DNA of 64,000 bases from an uncultured Oceanospirillaceae bacterium (GCA_937136055.1 CAKZOD010000028.1:17548-81547), one strand, 5' to 3'; shown: positions 9,981-19,416, counted from the stretch's first letter. Translations and numbers: made by a program. The notes: generated by a model not told the origin, from the sequence alone.

Positions 9981-10369
9981 GAAAGGGACTCCTAAATAAA
10001 TGGTTTATAGGCTGCGATGATGTGGTGAAAGTAAGGCTCATATCAATACAGCACAAGTGTATTCGCTATTTGATGCAGTTTGAGTGGTTGCTTAGACTCA
10101 GTGACAGCCTTTAACAGATGTATAGAACTCCAAAAGCAGACAGGCGCAGATTATGCGTTCTAGCGGGTGCATTATTGAGTGCGATAACAGGTGTAAAGTT
10201 GAAAAGCGTAATATTTACGGTGGCAAATTATACAGTAAATTCATATGATTTACCTTTGCGAGGGGAAAGTTTTTGCTGTGATTCAAGAATAAACTGTTGT
10301 TTTATATTATTAAAGGAAGATATACCAAACTCTATGCTTTATTGTTGGTTAATCCATAATGGCTAGTCT
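9981..10369. promoter_or_regulatory. nhaD upstream region with an inverted repeat
   Basis: No convincing gene lies here. It should contain the nhaD promoter (minus strand) and the end of the phosphatase transcript. A dyad AATACA 10045-10050 / TGTATT 10058-10063 could be an operator; nothing else identifies a regulator. Confidence 0.35.
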
Positions 10370-12256
10370 TTAAATTTTAATGGCCATCAAAGTGATATCA
10401 TCATTTCTTTCTTCATCTTCTTGATATTTTGATAACTGCTCACTAAAAATTTCTTGTTGGACGGCTAAAGGCTCCTGATAATGTTGGCGAATAATATGCT
10501 CAAATTTACGTTTTCCGAAGGGGAAGCCTTTAGCGCCACCATTTTGGTCAAGGTAGCCATCAGTCGTTAGATAAAAGCTCATGCCTTCACTGACATCAAT
10601 GGTGTGCTGGGTAAACTCATAATTGATATCGGAAGTCTTATAGCCCACTGAATATCGATCTCCCTTAATCGCTGAAAGTTCATCATCTTTGACATAATAA
10701 AGCGGGGTATTAGCGCCTGAGAATCTAATAACTTTCAACTTTTTATTGTAGTAAATAATACCGCCATCAAAGCCAGCATTAGATAACGTAGAGTTTTGAT
10801 CTTGTTTTAAGGTGCTTTTTATTTCACGGTTGAAAAGTTTCAGTACATCCGCAGTGTTTACCTCGCTATCATTCTCTTTAATAAGCGTAACGACTTGTTT
10901 TTCAATTGCTTTGACAAGCATGGTTAGAAACGCGCCTGGAACACCGTGGCCTGTGCAGTCAATAACCATAAATAAACATTCATCTTTACTGCGCAGCTCA
11001 TCAAACAAATAGATATCACCGCCGATAGTGTCTTTAGGTTGCCAGGTAACAAAGAACTCATCGAAGTAAGGTTTTAAGCGATCATTCCCAGGAATAAGAG
11101 AATTTTGAATCAGCGCTGAGTACTCGATGGATTGGCGTGTGTGTGTGTTGATCTCTTCAATTTGGTCTTTTATGTTTTCAAGCTCTGTGATATTGCTAAA
11201 GACAACGGTGTAAAGTTCTTTATTCTCAAATAAAAAGCGATCAATACTGATTGAGAAAACATGATCTAGGCCGTCTATGTGGATATCGATTTTGTTAATC
11301 GAATCTCTATTGTCATAAATACTATTAAGCCACTTTACATCCTCAACTTTTTCTTTGAGCTCCTTAAAAGCGGCTGGATCTGTGTCAACATCTTCCGTTT
11401 CAAATAATACCGGTTCATCATTAAAATTAAAAAAATCGATGCAAGCACGATTGATCGTCGTGATTTTGCTGCCATCACTGGTGATAATGATGCTCTCTTG
11501 GGAATCCATAATAGAGTTTACTAGCTGCTTTTCTTTCGCGAGCTGTTTAGTTCTATCGTTTACTTTAATTTCTAAGTTTGTCTTATGTTCATTTAACTGC
11601 TGCAGTTGATTGGAAATTTTATTACCCATAGTGCCAAGGACACCTATTAAAGGCTCAAACTCTTTGTAAGTGTTTGCAGTCTTTGTCGTGTAATTACCGT
11701 TGCCAAAATCAATACTGGTTTGGATAAGTGAGTCGAGGGGTTTTTTAAGTAGCGTTTTAAAAACGATTAGCGTTAAGAGGGTAATAGTGGTGAGCGTTAG
11801 CATTAATATCGCGATATTAGTGATGAGAATTTGGTTTAACTCTCGATCCAATTCATTCTTTGAAAAAGAAAGTTTGATTTGGCCAATGATATCCTCATCT
11901 TTAACAATGGCAGCTTGATGCGCTGTTATGTTTTCATCCAACAGTTCACTTTCATAACTATAAAGTGATTCTCCAAACTCATCGAGTACATTCAACTGAA
12001 CTAAAATACTATCGCTGGTAAAGTTGTCAGCGCTAGTTTTTAAAGCGGGAATATTGATGTTCCATACGGGTTGCACCATAGTGCCAAGTAGCTGATGTGT
12101 TGTTGCAATATTTTTTTCATAAAATTGCTCAAGTGCATTATCCATATTTATTTTATAAATAAAGCCGTATGTCGCCAGAGATACAACGGTTACACCTGAA
12201 ATCAAAATCATGGATAGCTGTTTTGAAAGCGATTTTACTTTAACTTGTGTTTGCAC
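10370..12256 (-). CDS. SiaA-like membrane PP2C/SpoIIE phosphatase with HAMP and PAS
   Basis: The 628-residue protein has a transmembrane helix at about 14-32, an extracytoplasmic domain to about 143, a second helix at about 145-167, a HAMP linker, a coiled coil, a PAS-like segment (about 245-360) and a C-terminal SpoIIE/PP2C domain. Phosphatase motifs seen are GGDIYLFDE, IDCTGHGVPGAF, FDGGIIYY, TTDGYLDQNGG and RNDDITLMAI. In the Sia module SiaA dephosphorylates SiaC. This protein is the only PP2C candidate nearby and faces the siaBC genes across nhaD, so a SiaA role is inferred. The added PAS domain and separate location differ from the P. aeruginosa operon. Confidence 0.82.
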   Translation of the reverse strand: MQTQVKVKSLSKQLSMILISGVTVVSLATYGFIYKINMDNALEQFYEKNIATTHQLLGTMVQPVWNINIPALKTSADNFTSDSILVQLNVLDEFGESLYSYESELLDENITAHQAAIVKDEDIIGQIKLSFSKNELDRELNQILITNIAILMLTLTTITLLTLIVFKTLLKKPLDSLIQTSIDFGNGNYTTKTANTYKEFEPLIGVLGTMGNKISNQLQQLNEHKTNLEIKVNDRTKQLAKEKQLVNSIMDSQESIIITSDGSKITTINRACIDFFNFNDEPVLFETEDVDTDPAAFKELKEKVEDVKWLNSIYDNRDSINKIDIHIDGLDHVFSISIDRFLFENKELYTVVFSNITELENIKDQIEEINTHTRQSIEYSALIQNSLIPGNDRLKPYFDEFFVTWQPKDTIGGDIYLFDELRSKDECLFMVIDCTGHGVPGAFLTMLVKAIEKQVVTLIKENDSEVNTADVLKLFNREIKSTLKQDQNSTLSNAGFDGGIIYYNKKLKVIRFSGANTPLYYVKDDELSAIKGDRYSVGYKTSDINYEFTQHTIDVSEGMSFYLTTDGYLDQNGGAKGFPFGKRKFEHIIRQHYQEPLAVQQEIFSEQLSKYQEDEERNDDITLMAIKI

Positions 12257-12629
12257 TAATTAACCCCTATACAGCTTACATCTCAATTTAGCTGAACAGC
12301 ACACGAATGAGATAACATACCTATTTATATATTGGAAACAGCAACGCTGTTATTACAAAAAAATAGGCTTATGATGTGATAGACAGAGTCAGCGGCTTGT
12401 ACTGTATTAGCAGGAAATTAAATGTAAATCATTGATATATAGTTAAAGATTTTAATTTCAAAATGCATGAATCTCAAACAACCCCTTTGTTTAAGATCAG
12501 CAAAAATAACACTTGGTTGCGTTTTCTCTGTTCTGCTCAACATCACTAAAATAAGTATAGACACAAACCTTAAAAAGGAAATTATTTCATGAAATTATAT
12601 GTTTAGTGGACAAAGTAAACCCAAAGAAC

Positions 12630-12661
12630 ACCCCGCTAATAAACTAAAAGCGGGGTTTTTA
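12630..12661 (+). terminator. strong Rho-independent terminator without an annotated gene
   Basis: An 8-bp GC-rich stem (ACCCCGCT 12630-12637 with AGCGGGGT 12649-12656) is followed by TTTTT on the + strand. The genes on both sides are on the minus strand, so this terminator ends an unassigned + strand transcript within 12257-12630. Upstream there is a five-codon frame (MKLYV, ATG at 12589) with AAGGA before it. The rest of 12257-12762 is AT-rich with no clear gene. Confidence 0.85.
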
Positions 12662-12672
12662 GGTCTAAAATT

Positions 12673-12732
12673 TTGAGGTATATAACCTTGATGTATGGAA
12701 CCTTGAGGTATAGAACCTTGAGATATAGGGAT
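12673..12732. repeat. 15-bp imperfect tandem repeat, four units
   Basis: Four units of 15 bp begin at 12673, 12688, 12703 and 12718. Each starts TTGA and the first three end AACC; identity falls toward the last unit. It lies just downstream of the orphan terminator and the thioesterase stop. No coding role is seen. Confidence 0.85.
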
Positions 12733-12762
12733 GTTGGAGACCAGGCTCAAAAAAGGACGTTG

Positions 12763-13200
12763 TTACAATATATCAGCTTCATAGGGGATTGTGCTGAGTG
12801 TAATGCGAGATGAGCAACTAAGTACCTGTTGATCAGTATAGATTTTAATTTCCCAGACTTGTGTACTGCGTCCTATATGTAAAGGTTTGGCAACTCCTGT
12901 TACATGTCCACTTCGCACTGACTTCATATGATTGGCGTTAATTTCAATACCGACACAGGCAAAACCTTCAGGGCAGGCGAGAGTGGCACCAACACTTCCC
13001 AGTGTTTCCGCTAATACAACATTTGCACCGCCGTGTAATAAGCCCATAGGTTGGTGTGTGCGAGCATCTACAGGCATAGTTCCAGTGATAGAATCATCAC
13101 TAACTTCAGTAAATTTAATATCTAGGTGATCGATCAAAGTTTCAGCGCGTTTAGCGTTCAGTGATTCGAGGGTGAAACTTTTTTTCCAGATTGACATCAT
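12763..13200 (-). CDS. hotdog-fold acyl-CoA thioesterase (YdiI/MenI- or PaaI-like)
   Basis: A 145-residue single hotdog domain. The active-site segment HGGANVVLAETLGSVG carries the catalytic Glu of the YdiI/EntH group (E. coli YdiI has a near-identical stretch). Members hydrolyse acyl-CoA thioesters such as DHNA-CoA in menaquinone synthesis, or aberrant CoA esters. No menaquinone genes are nearby, so the substrate is open. AGGA stands before the first of two consecutive ATGs. Confidence 0.85.
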   Translation of the reverse strand: MMSIWKKSFTLESLNAKRAETLIDHLDIKFTEVSDDSITGTMPVDARTHQPMGLLHGGANVVLAETLGSVGATLACPEGFACVGIEINANHMKSVRSGHVTGVAKPLHIGRSTQVWEIKIYTDQQVLSCSSRITLSTIPYEADIL

Positions 13201-13270
13201 ATTGTTCCTATTAGCTTTTTTGTTAAAATGTCGTGTTGTTGTAGGTTTGTCAAGAAATGCATTAAATCTG

Positions 13271-13287
13271 TTAAAAATAGGTATAAT
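13271..13287 (+). promoter_or_regulatory. candidate -10 element before the ubiquinone hydroxylase gene
   Basis: A consensus TATAAT at 13282-13287 lies 25 bp before the 13312 ATG. No good -35 box is at 16-18 bp spacing (GCATTA at best); TTGTCA at 13247 is too far. This is a motif-only call. Confidence 0.4.
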
Positions 13288-13311
13288 GGCGCCTCTTGAA
13301 TGGAGAAATAG

Positions 13312-14565
13312 ATGGAAAATAAATTTGATCTTATCATCGTTGGTGGATCGATGGTGGGTGCGACACTTGCTTGTGCACTTGCTGATAGCCCGTTAAAAAT
13401 TGCAATTATTGAGGCACATACCCCAGAGGCCTTCGATCAACAGCAGAGTCACGATTTAAGAGTGAGTGCGTTAAATATAGCGTCTGAGCAAGTGCTGCGT
13501 AATGTGGGTGTTTGGCAGAGTATCCTTGATAAACGCAGTTGCGTATATAGGCGTTTAAAAACATGGGAGCTCGATGAGTCTCGCGCAGCAACTGAATTTG
13601 ATTGTGCGGATAGTCAGCAAGATCACCTAGGCTATATTATTGAAAATAGAGTGATTCAACTGGCTTTGCTAGAGCGTATTCAAAGGGCTGAAAATCTTCA
13701 TTTATTTAAAAACAACGTTGCTAGTATCGATATCCAAGCAGGTGCTAGTTTGTTAACACTTGATAACGAAAAGCAATTAATTACTAAGCTCATTGTCGGT
13801 GCTGATGGTGCCAATTCAATGGTTAGGCGCGCAGCAGGTATTGGTATTCACAGCTGGGACTATTCGCAAAGCGCTTTGGTGATTAATGTTGAGATGGCAC
13901 AAGGGCAGCAGGATATCACTTGGCAGCAGTTTACACCGAGCGGGCCATTAGCATTTTTGCCGTTATCAGGGAACAGTGCTTCTCTCGTGTGGTATGGGGA
14001 GCCGGACAAGATTGCCCGTTTAAGTGCACTGGATAATGAAACGCTTTGCCAACAAATTATGCAGCAATTTCCAGCTGCACTTGGCAAGGTGAACAAAGTA
14101 TTAGCAAAAGGTGCCTTCCCGTTAAAAAGGCAACATGCTCAGCAGTATGTCAAACCAGGCGTGGCACTGGTGGGGGATGCTGCGCATCTTATTCACCCGC
14201 TAGCGGGGCAAGGAGTTAACATTGGTATTCTCGATGCAGCGCAGCTTGCGCAAACAATTGAGCAAGCGGCGGGGGATCGTATCAGCAGTGCTGATGAATA
14301 CGCCTATAACAGTGATGATGATTTTAGTTCATTAGCGGTGTTGCAAGACTATGAGCGAAAAAGACGCAATCATAATCTGTTGGTTATGCAATTGATGGAC
14401 AGTTTTTATCGAGTCTTTAGCAATCAAATAGCGCCCTTAAAAGCGTTGAGAAATATTGGCTTAGGCGTTGCACAGCGTATTCCGTTTGCGCGCAAAAAAG
14501 CGATGCAATTAGCAATGGGTATTACAGGTCCACTACCACCGCTCGCAAGAACATCTAACCAATAA
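13312..14565 (+). CDS. ubiF: FAD-dependent ubiquinone-biosynthesis hydroxylase (UbiH/UbiF/COQ6 family)
   Basis: A 417-residue class A flavin monooxygenase. The N-terminal Rossmann dinucleotide site DLIIVGGSMVGATLA, the VGADGANS motif and the FAD ribityl motif GDAAHLIHPLAGQGVNIG are all present. Family members hydroxylate the aromatic ring of ubiquinone precursors. UbiF, which acts at C6, is my preferred member because the gene is alone rather than paired with a second hydroxylase as ubiH-ubiI are, but the exact position on the ring cannot be fixed from sequence reading. TGGAGA precedes the ATG. Confidence 0.8.
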   Translation: MENKFDLIIVGGSMVGATLACALADSPLKIAIIEAHTPEAFDQQQSHDLRVSALNIASEQVLRNVGVWQSILDKRSCVYRRLKTWELDESRAATEFDCADSQQDHLGYIIENRVIQLALLERIQRAENLHLFKNNVASIDIQAGASLLTLDNEKQLITKLIVGADGANSMVRRAAGIGIHSWDYSQSALVINVEMAQGQQDITWQQFTPSGPLAFLPLSGNSASLVWYGEPDKIARLSALDNETLCQQIMQQFPAALGKVNKVLAKGAFPLKRQHAQQYVKPGVALVGDAAHLIHPLAGQGVNIGILDAAQLAQTIEQAAGDRISSADEYAYNSDDDFSSLAVLQDYERKRRNHNLLVMQLMDSFYRVFSNQIAPLKALRNIGLGVAQRIPFARKKAMQLAMGITGPLPPLARTSNQ

Positions 14566-14886
14566 AATAAAAGCTGTAGGATGAAATAGAGGCAGGATAA
14601 CTAATGTTGTGAGACCTTCTTTGGTATCGCATGTCACATTCAAGCAGGGATCTGCCATTATCCGTTTAAATACGTTATCTGAGCTACGAAACAGTGACTT
14701 TAACCGTTACAATGCTCAGCATATTTTTCAAATTAACCATCGTAAGATAGTAGTTTGCCAAATGATCACAAAGTGTGCAGTACGCAAATTGAAAAGCTAA
14801 CAGCTTGTTTTATGCATTCTGGTTGATCAGTCATTGAAGGCAGCAACTTAAAATCGACGTTTCATAATAAAAAGGTTTTCTTGTAT
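14566..14886. other. intergenic, nothing recognised
   Basis: I see no gene, RNA or clear terminator here. A 63-codon frame at 14609 lacks a ribosome site and looks non-coding. The region presumably holds the promoter of the following protease gene; AAAGG at 14871-14875 is that gene's ribosome site. Confidence 0.5.
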
Positions 14887-17802
14887 ATGTCACAAGCACA
14901 ATGCCATAGCAGTTTTGAATACATTCGCCAGCAAAAAATTGATTCTCTGAATGTCACTATGATGGAGTTTCGTCACAAAAAGACTGGCGCCATGCACTAC
15001 CATATTGATGCTGATCATCAGGAAAACGTCTTCTTAGTCGCATTTCGTACTGTGCCTATGGACTCAACCGGTGTTGCCCATGTTTTAGAGCATACGGCGC
15101 TGTGCGGCAGTGATAAATACCCTGTACGCGATCCGTTTTTCATGATGACAAGGCGATCACTGAATACTTTCATGAATGCCATGACAAGTTCTGATTGGAC
15201 AGCATATCCTTTTGCCAGCCAAAACGAGAAAGATTACTACAACTTACTAGATGTGTATTTAGATGCCACGTTCCACTCGCGTTTAGATCCGCTCGATTTT
15301 GCCCAAGAAGGTCATCGTGTTGAGTTTACAGACAAAACAGACTCAAGTACGCCTCTCGTATACAAAGGGGTGGTTTATAACGAAATGAAAGGGGCGATGA
15401 GTTCTGTTACTTCAACATTGTGGCAAACTTTTTCTCAGTACTTGTTTCCAACGCAAACTTATCATTATGTGTCCGGTGGTGATCCAGAAGCGATTACCGA
15501 TTTAAGCTACGAGCAGCTAAAATCTTTCTATGAGAGTCACTATCACCCAAGTAATGCCGTTTTTATGACCTTTGGTAATATCGGTGCTGAAAAGCTGCAA
15601 CAGCGCTTTGAAGAGAGTGCTTTGAAAGACTTTTCTAAACTGGATGTACATATTGAAGTACAAGATGAAAAACGCTACTTCTCACCGCTGCGCGTTGAAC
15701 ATGCTTATGCATCCGATGATGAAGATACCAGTGCTAAAACACACCATGTAATGGGTTGGCTGCTCGGTCAATCTATTGATTTGAAAGAACAGCTTGAAGC
15801 GCATTTACTTTCACGCGTATTGCTAGATAACAGTGCTTCTGAATTGCGTTTTGCACTTGAATCGAGCGATTTAGCGAAAGCACCGTCTCCTCTGTGCGGT
15901 CTTGAAGACTCTAATCGCGAAATGACATTTATGTGTGGCCTTGAAGGCTCTGAAGCGAAAGATGCTGATGCTTTTGAAGCGATGGTATTAGAAGTGTTAG
16001 AGCGTGTTGAACGCGAGGGCGTAAAGCAAAGTGTGGTTGAAGCACAATTACATCAGCTTGAGCTGGGTCAGCGAGAAATTAGTGGTGATGGCTATCCTTA
16101 TGGTTTGAATTTAATCATGGCATCACTATCAAGTGCCGTTCATCGTGGTGATCCGATAGCACTACTTAATCTTGATCCTATTTTAGATCAGATGCGCGAA
16201 TCTATAAAAGATCCGAAATTTATTCCAAACCTAATTCGCAAATTATTACTTGATAACCCCCATTACGTGCGATTGAGTTTGCGTCCAGATACGCAACTCG
16301 AAAAGCGTAAGAATGCAGCGCAAACAGAAAAACTCGCTAACATGGCTGCCAATATGAGTGAGGAAGAACGCCAAGCAGTTATTGATCAGGCAGTGGCATT
16401 AGAAGCCCGCCAGGAACAGGTTGATGATGAAAGCATATTGCCAGAGGTGACTTTAGAGGACGTGCCGAGCGAGCAGTTTATTGCTCAAGGTGAATCTTTA
16501 ACCTTGGCTAAGCAGCCGTTAGATTGGTACGGGCAAGGCACAAATGGTTTGGTATATCAGCAAGTTATCATACAAATGCCAGATTTTGATGAAACTGAAA
16601 AGCCGTTAATTCCACTGTTAAGTCTTTGCATGTCAGAATTAGGGTGTGCAGATCGCAGCTATCAAGAGAATCAACAGCGTCTGGCGCAGGTGACAGGTGG
16701 TGTGAGTGCGTATTCATCGATACGCGCAAGTGTGAGCAGTGAGCAAGATGTGAGTGGCTACTTTATCGTATCGGGTAAAGGCTTAGTGATTCATCAGCAT
16801 GCATTACTTGAGTTGATTAAAGAGACATTGCTTGAAAGTCGTTTTGAAGAGCTACCAAGAATTCGTGAGCTGATTGCTCAGCAACGCAGCCGTAAAGAGC
16901 AAAGTGTGACAGGTAGTGGCCACTCGTTGGCAATGATGGCCGCCAGTGCACCGCTTGCGCCATGCGCTAATCTATCACATCAACAGCGCGGTTTAGCGAG
17001 TATTGCAGCGATTAAAGTGTTAGATGATAGCTTGCAGGACGATAGCGTATTAGCTGATTTAGCCAAGCGCTTAGAAGTTATGCATCAAAAGCTTGTCAAT
17101 AGCCCACGCCGCTTTTTATTAGTTGCAGAGGCAGAGCACAAGCAAACATTGATAGCACAACTTGAAACACTGTGGGGTGATGCTAAAGCAGAGGCCGAGG
17201 CAACATTCACATTAGCACCGACCCGTGAAACGGTTAAGCAGCTATGGGTCACCAACACAGCAGTGAGCTTCTGTGCAAAGGCCTATGCAACAGTCAGTGT
17301 TGATCATGACGATGCTGCACCTTTGTCAGTGCTAGGTGATTTCTTGCGAAACGGTTATTTGCACCGTGCGATTCGTGAGCAAGGTGGTGCATATGGTGCA
17401 GGTGCTGGTCAAGATAATGGCGATGCTGTTTTCCGTTTCTTCTCTTACCGGGATCCGCGCATTGAAGAGACTCTTCAAGATTTTGATGCAGCCGTTAGCT
17501 GGTTGTTAGATACCGAGCATGATGAGGGCAAGCTAAGTGAAGCGATCTTAGGTGTTGTAAGCTCTATCGATAAACCGGCATCCCCAGCAGGAGAAGCGAA
17601 ACAAGCGTACCATTCGCAATTGTTTGGGCGCAGCGCTGAGCAACGCAAAGCTTTCAGAGCGAAAATTTTGCAAGTCAGTATTACTGATTTACAACGGGTG
17701 GCAAAGCGTTATCTACAGCCTGAGAACGCCAGCATAGCCGTTGTCACTAATGCTGAATTAGCTGAGCCATTAGCACAAGATTATGAGTTAATTAATTTAT
17801 AG
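14887..17802 (+). CDS. M16C zinc metalloprotease, PreP/Cym1-like
   Basis: A 971-residue insulinase-fold protease. The inverted zinc motif HVLEH (in AHVLEHTALCGSDKYPV) lies near residue 66, with the distal glutamate in the following domain (YNEMKGAMSS). The length, the M16C-associated middle domain and the late Arg-Tyr type segment (EQGGAYGAGAG) fit the presequence-protease group, which degrades peptides in a closed chamber. No signal peptide is visible, so it is cytoplasmic. I chose ATG 14887 with AAAGG 11 bp upstream over TTG 14881. It is monocistronic with its own terminator. Confidence 0.9.
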   Translation: MSQAQCHSSFEYIRQQKIDSLNVTMMEFRHKKTGAMHYHIDADHQENVFLVAFRTVPMDSTGVAHVLEHTALCGSDKYPVRDPFFMMTRRSLNTFMNAMTSSDWTAYPFASQNEKDYYNLLDVYLDATFHSRLDPLDFAQEGHRVEFTDKTDSSTPLVYKGVVYNEMKGAMSSVTSTLWQTFSQYLFPTQTYHYVSGGDPEAITDLSYEQLKSFYESHYHPSNAVFMTFGNIGAEKLQQRFEESALKDFSKLDVHIEVQDEKRYFSPLRVEHAYASDDEDTSAKTHHVMGWLLGQSIDLKEQLEAHLLSRVLLDNSASELRFALESSDLAKAPSPLCGLEDSNREMTFMCGLEGSEAKDADAFEAMVLEVLERVEREGVKQSVVEAQLHQLELGQREISGDGYPYGLNLIMASLSSAVHRGDPIALLNLDPILDQMRESIKDPKFIPNLIRKLLLDNPHYVRLSLRPDTQLEKRKNAAQTEKLANMAANMSEEERQAVIDQAVALEARQEQVDDESILPEVTLEDVPSEQFIAQGESLTLAKQPLDWYGQGTNGLVYQQVIIQMPDFDETEKPLIPLLSLCMSELGCADRSYQENQQRLAQVTGGVSAYSSIRASVSSEQDVSGYFIVSGKGLVIHQHALLELIKETLLESRFEELPRIRELIAQQRSRKEQSVTGSGHSLAMMAASAPLAPCANLSHQQRGLASIAAIKVLDDSLQDDSVLADLAKRLEVMHQKLVNSPRRFLLVAEAEHKQTLIAQLETLWGDAKAEAEATFTLAPTRETVKQLWVTNTAVSFCAKAYATVSVDHDDAAPLSVLGDFLRNGYLHRAIREQGGAYGAGAGQDNGDAVFRFFSYRDPRIEETLQDFDAAVSWLLDTEHDEGKLSEAILGVVSSIDKPASPAGEAKQAYHSQLFGRSAEQRKAFRAKILQVSITDLQRVAKRYLQPENASIAVVTNAELAEPLAQDYELINL

Positions 17803-17822
17803 TCATTGAGGTTTTCAGCTTG

Positions 17823-17852
17823 CTGAAGTGGTATCAAACTATACCACTTCAG
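17823..17852 (+). terminator. terminator after the M16C protease gene
   Basis: A perfect 12-bp stem (17823-17834 with 17841-17852) closes a six-base loop and is followed within ten bases by T-rich sequence (TTTTGATCTTTTT). Confidence 0.85.
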
Positions 17853-17990
17853 TGCTGTTTTGATCTTTTTAGCTATCGCACGCTAACTTTACTTTCTTGA
17901 TAAAACGAGTTTAAAGTGCATTATATTAGAGTATAAACCATCGACATAAGCTTCAAACCTCGTCTCTCACTTGCATCGCAAGGTGCGCTG

Positions 17991-18818
17991 TTGATCGTTC
18001 TATCTGAACTATTTCTTATTATCTCAGGGATGGTGATTAAGCATTTATCAGCGCAAGAAGTACCGACAGGGCAAATTATGCTTTTTCGCAATGCCTTTGC
18101 ACTGATGATATTAATGCCTTGGTTGGTGAGTACTGGGCTTGGGAGTTTTAAAACCCGTTTTTTAAAATACCATTTTATGCGTGCGGGTTTCGGCGTTTGT
18201 GCCATGGGCTGCTTATACTATGCTTGGGGTCATTTACCGCTTGCGCAATCAGCATTATTGAAACAGACATCTCCCTTTTTTATTCCTCTAATTGCTTTTT
18301 TATGGCTAAACGAGAAGCTAGATAAAATTGTTTTTATGGCAATTTTTATCGGTTTTTGTGGGGTGTATTTTATACTGAACCCAACCGCAGGTAGCATAAA
18401 TTACGTAGTGCTCATCGCACTATTAGGTGCACTGCTTGGGGCTGTCGCTAAAGTTACAATACGAAAGCTTGGGCATACAGAAAACAGTAAGCTAATTGTT
18501 TTTTATTTCTCATTCTTTGCAACGATATTATCGATAATACCTGCTTATATAAGCTGGCAGCCGATAGGACTGAATGCACTGTTATGGTTACTGATACTGG
18601 CCATTGCATCAACCATTGCGCAATTGTTGCTTAGCAAAGCCTACCGCTTAGCTAAAGCCGGATTTTTAGCCCCATTCACTTATAGCTCCGTGTTTTATGC
18701 TGCGCTGTTAGGGTGGGTCTTCTTCGCTGAGGCAGTTAGTATAGAGACTGTGCTCGGTATGTTATTGATTTGTAGCGCTGGCTTATTAGCTCTTAAGGGA
18801 GCTAAAACCAGGAGCTAA
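17991..18818 (+). CDS. EamA/DMT-family transporter
   Basis: An inner-membrane protein with about ten hydrophobic helices and two EamA repeats, the usual drug/metabolite transporter layout; the substrate is unknown. The only conventional start is TTG at 17991, giving 275 residues. The frame is open back to 17937 and its predicted residues (RLSLASQGALLIVLSEL) look like the ordinary beginning of the first helix, but contain no ATG, GTG or TTG. The true start may be a rare codon such as ATC at 17940. The 3' end lies inside a 13-bp tandem repeat. Confidence 0.8.
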   Translation: MIVLSELFLIISGMVIKHLSAQEVPTGQIMLFRNAFALMILMPWLVSTGLGSFKTRFLKYHFMRAGFGVCAMGCLYYAWGHLPLAQSALLKQTSPFFIPLIAFLWLNEKLDKIVFMAIFIGFCGVYFILNPTAGSINYVVLIALLGALLGAVAKVTIRKLGHTENSKLIVFYFSFFATILSIIPAYISWQPIGLNALLWLLILAIASTIAQLLLSKAYRLAKAGFLAPFTYSSVFYAALLGWVFFAEAVSIETVLGMLLICSAGLLALKGAKTRS

Positions 18819-18836
18819 AACGGCTGCTAAAAAGAG
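18798..18836. repeat. 13-bp imperfect tandem repeat over the EamA stop codon
   Basis: Three units of 13 bp begin at 18798, 18811 and 18824; the first two share GGAGCTAAAAC. The transporter stop codon is in the second unit. The third overlaps a 6-bp hairpin (GCTGCT 18823-18828 with AGCAGC 18835-18840). Confidence 0.75.
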
Positions 18837-18903
18837 CAGCGAATAAACACATAAATACTGATGATATGATCATTCACGAATTGATCACCAATAGAGGCAA
18901 AAC

Positions 18904-19386
18904 ATGAAAATTACAAATGATACAGTTGTCCAATTTAACTACGTGTTAAAAGATGAGCAAGGTGAGATCCTAGAACAAACAGATACAGATCAGCCAATCG
19001 CATATCTTCAAGGGCACAAAAATATGCTGGCGGGTGTGGAAGAGGCCTTAGCAGATCATGCAAAAGGAGATAGCGTTACTGTGACATTAGCACCTGAGCA
19101 AGCTTACGGCGACGTGCTTGAAAACGCTGAAATGAAAATTCCGGTAAAACACTTACAAGGGGCTAAAAAGTGGAAGCCTGGCATGGTTGCAACGGTCAAT
19201 ACAGAACAGGGGCAACGCCAAGTAACAATCGTGAAAATCGGTCGTTTCATGGCAACCGTTGACAGTAACCATCCCTTTGCTGGTAAAACACTGACGTTTG
19301 AAATGGAAGTTGTAGATGTAAGAGCGGCAACTAGCAGTGAGTTAGCACATAAGCATGCACATGGTGCCGGTGGCCATCAGCACTAA
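18904..19386 (+). CDS. slyD: FKBP-type peptidyl-prolyl isomerase SlyD
   Basis: A 160-residue cytoplasmic prolyl isomerase and metallochaperone. The split FKBP domain (VVQFNYVLKDEQGEILE..., LTFEMEVVDVRAA) encloses the insert-in-flap chaperone domain at about 70-125. The tail is short but His-rich (HKHAHGAGGHQH), consistent with nickel binding, and is shorter and Cys-free compared with E. coli SlyD. GAGG precedes the ATG. Confidence 0.92.
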   Translation: MKITNDTVVQFNYVLKDEQGEILEQTDTDQPIAYLQGHKNMLAGVEEALADHAKGDSVTVTLAPEQAYGDVLENAEMKIPVKHLQGAKKWKPGMVATVNTEQGQRQVTIVKIGRFMATVDSNHPFAGKTLTFEMEVVDVRAATSSELAHKHAHGAGGHQH

Positions 19387-19416
19387 TCTTAGAAATTCTC
19401 ACCATTTAATACCATA

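Noticed and set aside
9981..10117. Riboswitch upstream of nhaD
   Set aside because: I could not identify conserved helices of known cation riboswitch classes by eye; a covariance-model search would be needed.
10118..10366. 82-codon + strand frame between nhaD and the phosphatase gene
   Set aside because: No ribosome site, low-quality composition with Cys/Arg-rich unlikely residues, and it overlaps the expected nhaD promoter region.
12673..12732. CRISPR-like appearance of short repeats here and at 31135
   Set aside because: Units are 12-15 bp, contiguous with no spacers and no cas genes nearby.
14609..14800. 63-codon frame before the M16C protease gene
   Set aside because: No Shine-Dalgarno and no recognisable protein pattern; likely chance.
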